Shown in pieces: positions 4,747 to 7,465 of a stretch of DNA of 7,465 nucleotides (the stretch's first letter is position 1; each line of letters starts with the position of its first letter). Source of the DNA: Casp-Chloro-G3 sp002816715. Its GTDB lineage: Bacteria; Chloroflexota; Dehalococcoidia; Lucifugimonadales; UBA3495. Under the pieces are notes generated by a model that saw only the letters and a program-made list of their open reading frames with translations, had not been told where the DNA came from and ran no database searches. A program made the position numbers and the translations under genes. The stretch spans positions 1 to 7,465 of the forward strand of contig JAQBUV010000101.1 in NCBI GenBank assembly GCA_027623815.1, written 5' to 3'.

Positions 4747-6726
4747 ATGACTAATCCGCATTGGCGGGTCTGGGTGGACTGGGACGCGGACGGCGTTTGG
4801 GGAGAGTCCAACGAGGATGTTACCTCCGATGTGATGGAATTGCATTGGGAGTGGGGGCGCAGTCTGCGCAACGAACGGGCGGTGCCTGCCCTGCTGGACC
4901 TGACCCTGCGTAACGACGACCACAAATATTCGCCACCCAACAGCGGTTCTCCCTTGTCGGGCAATTTGAAAGCCGGGCGTCGCGTGTGGGCGCAGTTCGC
5001 CTATCCCTATGATGATTTTGTTGGTACTGATAACGCCGACTTGTCGGGACGCCTAATGTCGGTGGACAGCGGTTTTTCCTGGATCAAGCAGAACTCTGGG
5101 AGCAACGGGTTCGAGATTGTCGGCAATCAGGTTCGTGCGGTTACCGGCGGCGCAACCGACGCGATCTATACCGTGGACTTTGGTGATGCCGATGCTTATC
5201 TCGGTCTGAAGTACAACCGAGCCACCGACGCCGATGGCGGGCTGACGCTGCGGTTTATCAGTGTCTCCGACTATCTACGGGTGCGTTTTGCCAACTCCAG
5301 CACTGTGTTGGAGCACGTGGTTTCTGGTACGCCAACTTTCATCCGTGGCGGTGATGCCCTTACTGCTGGGGTCAACTACTTTGTGGAAATCGAGATGCAC
5401 GGCCCTGCCATTCGAATGTTCATCACTGATCTGGATGCCGGGACTGCTGAGCGTAAAGAGATTCTGGATGGTGCGGGAACTGCCGGTAATACTGCCGCTA
5501 CCAAGCACGGTTTCTGGCACGATGGCACTGCTAACACTGACCGTTGGGACGCCTATGGCGGCTGGCGCAGCTTCTTTTACGGTCTGGTGGATAGTATCGT
5601 TCCGGAACCGGGCCAGGGTCGTCAGTCCTGCCGTTTGCGGGCCTACGATGAGCTGCAAAGGCTGAACGATGTCCTGATCTTTAATCTGATTACTGGCTCT
5701 GGCGTTCGGGCGGACGCGGTGGTGGACAAAATCCTCACCTGGTCTGGGTTTAGCTTTACCGACCGGGAACTGGATAACGGACGGACTCTCATATCCACTC
5801 AGCCTCGGGCCTTGTGGCGCACCTCAGCCCGTCAAGCCTTGTCGGCGGTTCAAGACGAAGAGGACGGCTTTATCTACATTGATGGTCTGGGTTATCTGCG
5901 AATGGAGGAGTCGGGGCATCGTGGCAGCGGTTCCCACAGCAGCTCACGGGCTACGCTCAAAGACACCAGGGTCAACAGCCCTTACGTATCGCAGTTGAGT
6001 TGGGATGACGGCAGTGATGGCCTCGAGAACGATGTTACTTTCCGCTATCATCTGGAGGACGACCAGGGCTTGCAGGAGATCTGGCGGCTTCGGGATATGC
6101 CGGCAATACCCGCTGGCGAGAGTCGGGACTTGCTGGCTGAAAGCACCGCCTACGATGTAGTGGATAGTATTCGCGTGCCGGTGGCGACCACCGACTATAC
6201 GGCCAACAGTCAGCCCGATGGCCTCGGCACCGACATGACCGCCGACTTGACGGTTACTCTGCCGTTGACCGCTGATTTTCAAGGCAGGGGCACGGTGGTG
6301 AGGGTGGTGAACAACCATGTTATCAATACCGCCTACATCACGCTGCTCAAATTGCGGGCCGATGCCTCGTATCAGGACTTTGAGTCCACCATTTATCAGA
6401 CTGAAGACGCCACCAGCCAGGGCGATCACGGGGAGCGATCAAAGGTGGTGGACTGTATCTATATTGATACCTATGCCACCGCCCGGGATGTGGCTGATGG
6501 TCGGCTGGCTCGCAAGAAAGCCCGGCTGACTCGTCTCAATTTGACGCTGCCCAATGGCGACCAGAACAACCTGATGCAGATGGTCCATCGGGTGCTCTCC
6601 GACCGGATTACGGTGCTCTACAGTGATATGGGCATCAATCAGGACTTCTTTATTGAGCATATGGAACTGGATGTGCTGGCCCGCACCGGAGCGGTGACTG
6701 CTCGCTGGCTGGTGCAGGGAGTTTAA
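4747..6726 (+). CDS. Phage tail hub/baseplate protein with nested LamG-like module
   Basis: A 659-residue protein. The ATG is preceded by AAAGGTGA at 4736-4743. Residues 5-86 (WRVWVDWDADGVW, then EDVTSDVMELHWEWGRS, then LTLRNDDHKYSPPN and GSPLSGNLKAGRRVW) are the usual N-terminus of siphophage tail hub or tail-tip proteins that follow the tape measure. Residues 89-275 form a LamG/concanavalin-like beta module (DDFVGTDNADLSGR to DRWDAYGGW). It splits the hub core, which resumes at FFYGLVDSIVPEPGQGRQSC with LRAYDELQRLN. Residues of about 320-560 carry the central hub domains (ADAVVDKILTWSGF, GFIYIDGLGYLRME). The last 90 residues (ARDVADGRLARKKARLTRLN to GAVTARWLVQGV) are a typical hub C-terminus. 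D11, D13, D15 and G16 form a DxDxDG loop that might bind calcium. Role: closes the tail tip and contributes host-surface contact. The hub role rests on recognised patterns; sugar binding is inference. Confidence 0.78.
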   Translation: MTNPHWRVWVDWDADGVWGESNEDVTSDVMELHWEWGRSLRNERAVPALLDLTLRNDDHKYSPPNSGSPLSGNLKAGRRVWAQFAYPYDDFVGTDNADLSGRLMSVDSGFSWIKQNSGSNGFEIVGNQVRAVTGGATDAIYTVDFGDADAYLGLKYNRATDADGGLTLRFISVSDYLRVRFANSSTVLEHVVSGTPTFIRGGDALTAGVNYFVEIEMHGPAIRMFITDLDAGTAERKEILDGAGTAGNTAATKHGFWHDGTANTDRWDAYGGWRSFFYGLVDSIVPEPGQGRQSCRLRAYDELQRLNDVLIFNLITGSGVRADAVVDKILTWSGFSFTDRELDNGRTLISTQPRALWRTSARQALSAVQDEEDGFIYIDGLGYLRMEESGHRGSGSHSSSRATLKDTRVNSPYVSQLSWDDGSDGLENDVTFRYHLEDDQGLQEIWRLRDMPAIPAGESRDLLAESTAYDVVDSIRVPVATTDYTANSQPDGLGTDMTADLTVTLPLTADFQGRGTVVRVVNNHVINTAYITLLKLRADASYQDFESTIYQTEDATSQGDHGERSKVVDCIYIDTYATARDVADGRLARKKARLTRLNLTLPNGDQNNLMQMVHRVLSDRITVLYSDMGINQDFFIEHMELDVLARTGAVTARWLVQGV

Positions 6727-7023
6727 GTGGTATCAACCCAAGATTTTGCCCATGAGGTGTGGGTGTCGCTGGAGAATATTCGGGAACGTCTGGCGGTGTT
6801 GGAAGCTGAGTTGCGGCATACCCGCCGCGACCTGCTTCGTCTGGAGACCGCCCTGACGGATCATAAGTCTGATCATTGGCACAAAGGTGGCGGTGACGAT
6901 GTCCACGTTCGACATGATTCTGGTGGTGGGGTCACCATCAATATTAACCGCAAGCTGCTGGGAATGAGCGGAGGAATGCTGGCGGTGGTTGCGGGCGCCG
7001 GTAAGGTGCTGGGGTGGTGGTAA
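6727..7023 (+). CDS. Small coiled-coil protein with hydrophobic C-terminus (possible lysis or tail-associated protein)
   Basis: A 98-residue protein starting at GTG directly after the hub gene's TAA, in the same frame. GGGAG at 6717-6721, inside the hub gene, gives a well-spaced ribosome binding site. Residues 8-47 form a charged heptad helix (VSLENIRERLAVLEAELRHT), most likely an oligomerising coiled coil. Residues 46-68 are rich in His, Gly and Asp (H46, H50, H52, H60, H63), then a beta strand GVTINI. Residues 77-98 are hydrophobic and Gly-rich (LLGMSGGMLAVVAGAGKVLG), ending WW, and could be a membrane segment despite K93. The coiled coil plus terminal membrane helix recalls XhlA-type phage lysis accessory proteins, and the position after tail genes fits. 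A tail-fibre or holin-like role is equally open. Confidence 0.68.
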   Translation: MVSTQDFAHEVWVSLENIRERLAVLEAELRHTRRDLLRLETALTDHKSDHWHKGGGDDVHVRHDSGGGVTININRKLLGMSGGMLAVVAGAGKVLGWW

Positions 7024-7039
7024 TTGGGTGGGATAAACC

Positions 7040-7330
7040 TTAGAGACGCCAGAGGCACACTTCTTGCATATGGAAGTCTTTAGCGTCCCAATGTAATATG
7101 TCACCGTCCGCCGATTCAATGCGGTGAGTGGTGGCTACGTGTTTGCCGTTAAGGAGACTGTGCTTTACAATTCGACTGAGGGCACCGGGCCACTGTCGGG
7201 ATGGCAAATCCTTGCTGGGTAAGGGAAAACTGAGAATGCGTCCATCTTGTATCTTATCCCAGAGGTCAAATTCCTCGAAGAGATTGTCTAGAATATCTTT
7301 AGAAATTTGAGCAGTAGGTATTCTGCGCAA
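7040..7330 (-). CDS. Hypothetical protein, leftward
   Basis: A 96-residue protein read on the minus strand from TTG (7328-7330) to TAA (7040-7042). AGGAG at 7339-7343 (minus strand) sits eight bases upstream of TTG and decides the start. The open frame continues upstream to 7399 with no ATG or GTG, and that extension would overlap the divergent gene at 7366. The sequence looks like a genuine globular protein: a helical N-terminal half (ISKDILDNLFEEFDLWDKIQ), then IVKHSLLNGKHVATTHRIES and a Trp/His-rich end (DILHWDAKDFHMQEVCLWRL). It has no signal peptide or membrane segment. I recognise no family. It converges on the phage block, with 16 bases between stops, and lies in more A+T-rich DNA. It may be host, moron or the edge of the prophage. 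Confidence 0.6.
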   Translation of the reverse strand: MRRIPTAQISKDILDNLFEEFDLWDKIQDGRILSFPLPSKDLPSRQWPGALSRIVKHSLLNGKHVATTHRIESADGDILHWDAKDFHMQEVCLWRL

Positions 7331-7338
7331 GAATGTAG

Positions 7339-7343
7339 CTCCT
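7339..7343 (-). promoter_or_regulatory. Ribosome binding site for the leftward TTG start
   Basis: The plus-strand CTCCT reads AGGAG on the minus strand, eight bases before the TTG at 7330. It supports TTG as the real initiator of the leftward hypothetical gene. Confidence 0.55.
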
Positions 7344-7351
7344 GATATACT
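7343..7351 (+). promoter_or_regulatory. Possible extended -10 promoter for the rightward gene at 7366
   Basis: TGATATACT matches an extended -10 element (TGn followed by TATACT, one change from TATAAT). No convincing -35 hexamer is seen at 17 bases, which extended -10 promoters can tolerate. Transcription would begin near 7358, only about eight bases before the ATG, so the message would be almost leaderless. It overlaps the leftward gene's ribosome binding site. Confidence 0.35.
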
Positions 7352-7365
7352 GGTAATAGATTTTA

Positions 7366-7465
7366 ATGAAAGAATTGGCTCAAATACTAGCAGATTATCT
7401 CAATGGCCTTAAAGGCCTTGATGACTGTGCTGAATGGCTCGCTGGCATCGATTGGGATGACCCTT
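7366..7465 (+). CDS. Hypothetical acidic protein, N-terminal fragment (runs off window)
   Basis: An ATG at 7366 opens a frame that stays open for 33 residues to the window end. An in-frame TAG at 7357-7359 makes this the first ATG. The sequence starts MKELAQILADYLNGLKGLDD, then CAEWLAGIDWDDP. It is helical and acidic, and looks like a real N-terminus of a small soluble protein rather than random translation. I know of uncharacterised small proteins with a similar LxDCxxWLAGxDWDDP pattern but cannot name a family. No Shine-Dalgarno is seen; the extended -10 element at 7343-7351 suggests a near-leaderless message. The gene is divergent from the leftward hypothetical gene and may share control with it. 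Confidence 0.55.
   Translation, partial: MKELAQILADYLNGLKGLDDCAEWLAGIDWDDP

Noticed and set aside
5261..5665. Rightward and leftward open frames of about 130 residues inside the hub gene
   Set aside because: They lie wholly inside the hub coding region in other frames and show no domain pattern.
7128..7310. A 60-residue rightward open frame opposite the leftward hypothetical gene
   Set aside because: It is basic, Cys/Arg-rich and low in protein-like pattern, with no good ribosome binding site. The leftward frame is more convincing.
7331..7399. N-terminal extension of the leftward gene
   Set aside because: The frame is open, but it contains no ATG, GTG or TTG start (only a CTG at 7391-7393). 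It would overlap the rightward gene, and AGGAG at 7339-7343 supports the TTG at 7330.
1..7465. CRISPR array, tRNA, rRNA, integrase or transposase
   Set aside because: I saw no regularly spaced direct repeats, no tRNA-like cloverleaf, no rRNA segment and no recombinase motif in any plausible open frame.

Overview
This window looks like part of a tailed-phage structural module (prophage or prophage-derived), followed by a compositionally different flank. Nine head, tail and adhesin genes run rightward from 153 to 7023. Beyond them lie one leftward gene and the start of a rightward gene. The host is bacterial, with moderately high G+C in the phage genes, Shine-Dalgarno starts and dispersed intergenic hairpin repeats. 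The repeat style and the look of the small proteins remind me of Chloroflexota (Dehalococcoidia/SAR202-like) genomes, but this is a weak guess with no marker gene behind it.

Layout. 1-152 is non-coding and holds a composite inverted repeat. 153-2730 is a tightly coupled block: a small beta-rich structural protein, a 61-residue zinc-ribbon protein, a histidine-rich fibre-like protein and a 408-residue protein ending in a concanavalin/LamG-like module. 2771-4615 is the head-tail joining and tail-tube block: head-tail connector, tail terminator and major tail tube protein (TTG start). 4747-6726 encodes a 659-residue tail hub/baseplate protein with a second LamG-like module nested in it. 6727-7023 encodes a small coiled-coil protein with a hydrophobic C-terminus. 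7040-7330 (minus) and 7366 to the window end (plus, truncated) are divergent hypothetical genes in more A+T-rich DNA, probably at or beyond the edge of the phage block.

How the genes fit together. The connector docks on the portal, the terminator caps the tube, the tube protein builds the tail and the hub sits at its tip. The two LamG-like modules and the fibre-like protein are probably the surface-recognition parts. No tape-measure gene or tail-assembly chaperone lies between the tube and hub genes, where they are normally found. Adhesin-like genes sit upstream of the connector, which is also unusual. Copies of a dispersed hairpin repeat lie on both sides of the tube gene. Together these points suggest either a minimal or short-tailed virus or a domesticated, phage-derived particle. 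Terminase, portal, protease and major capsid genes are not in the window.
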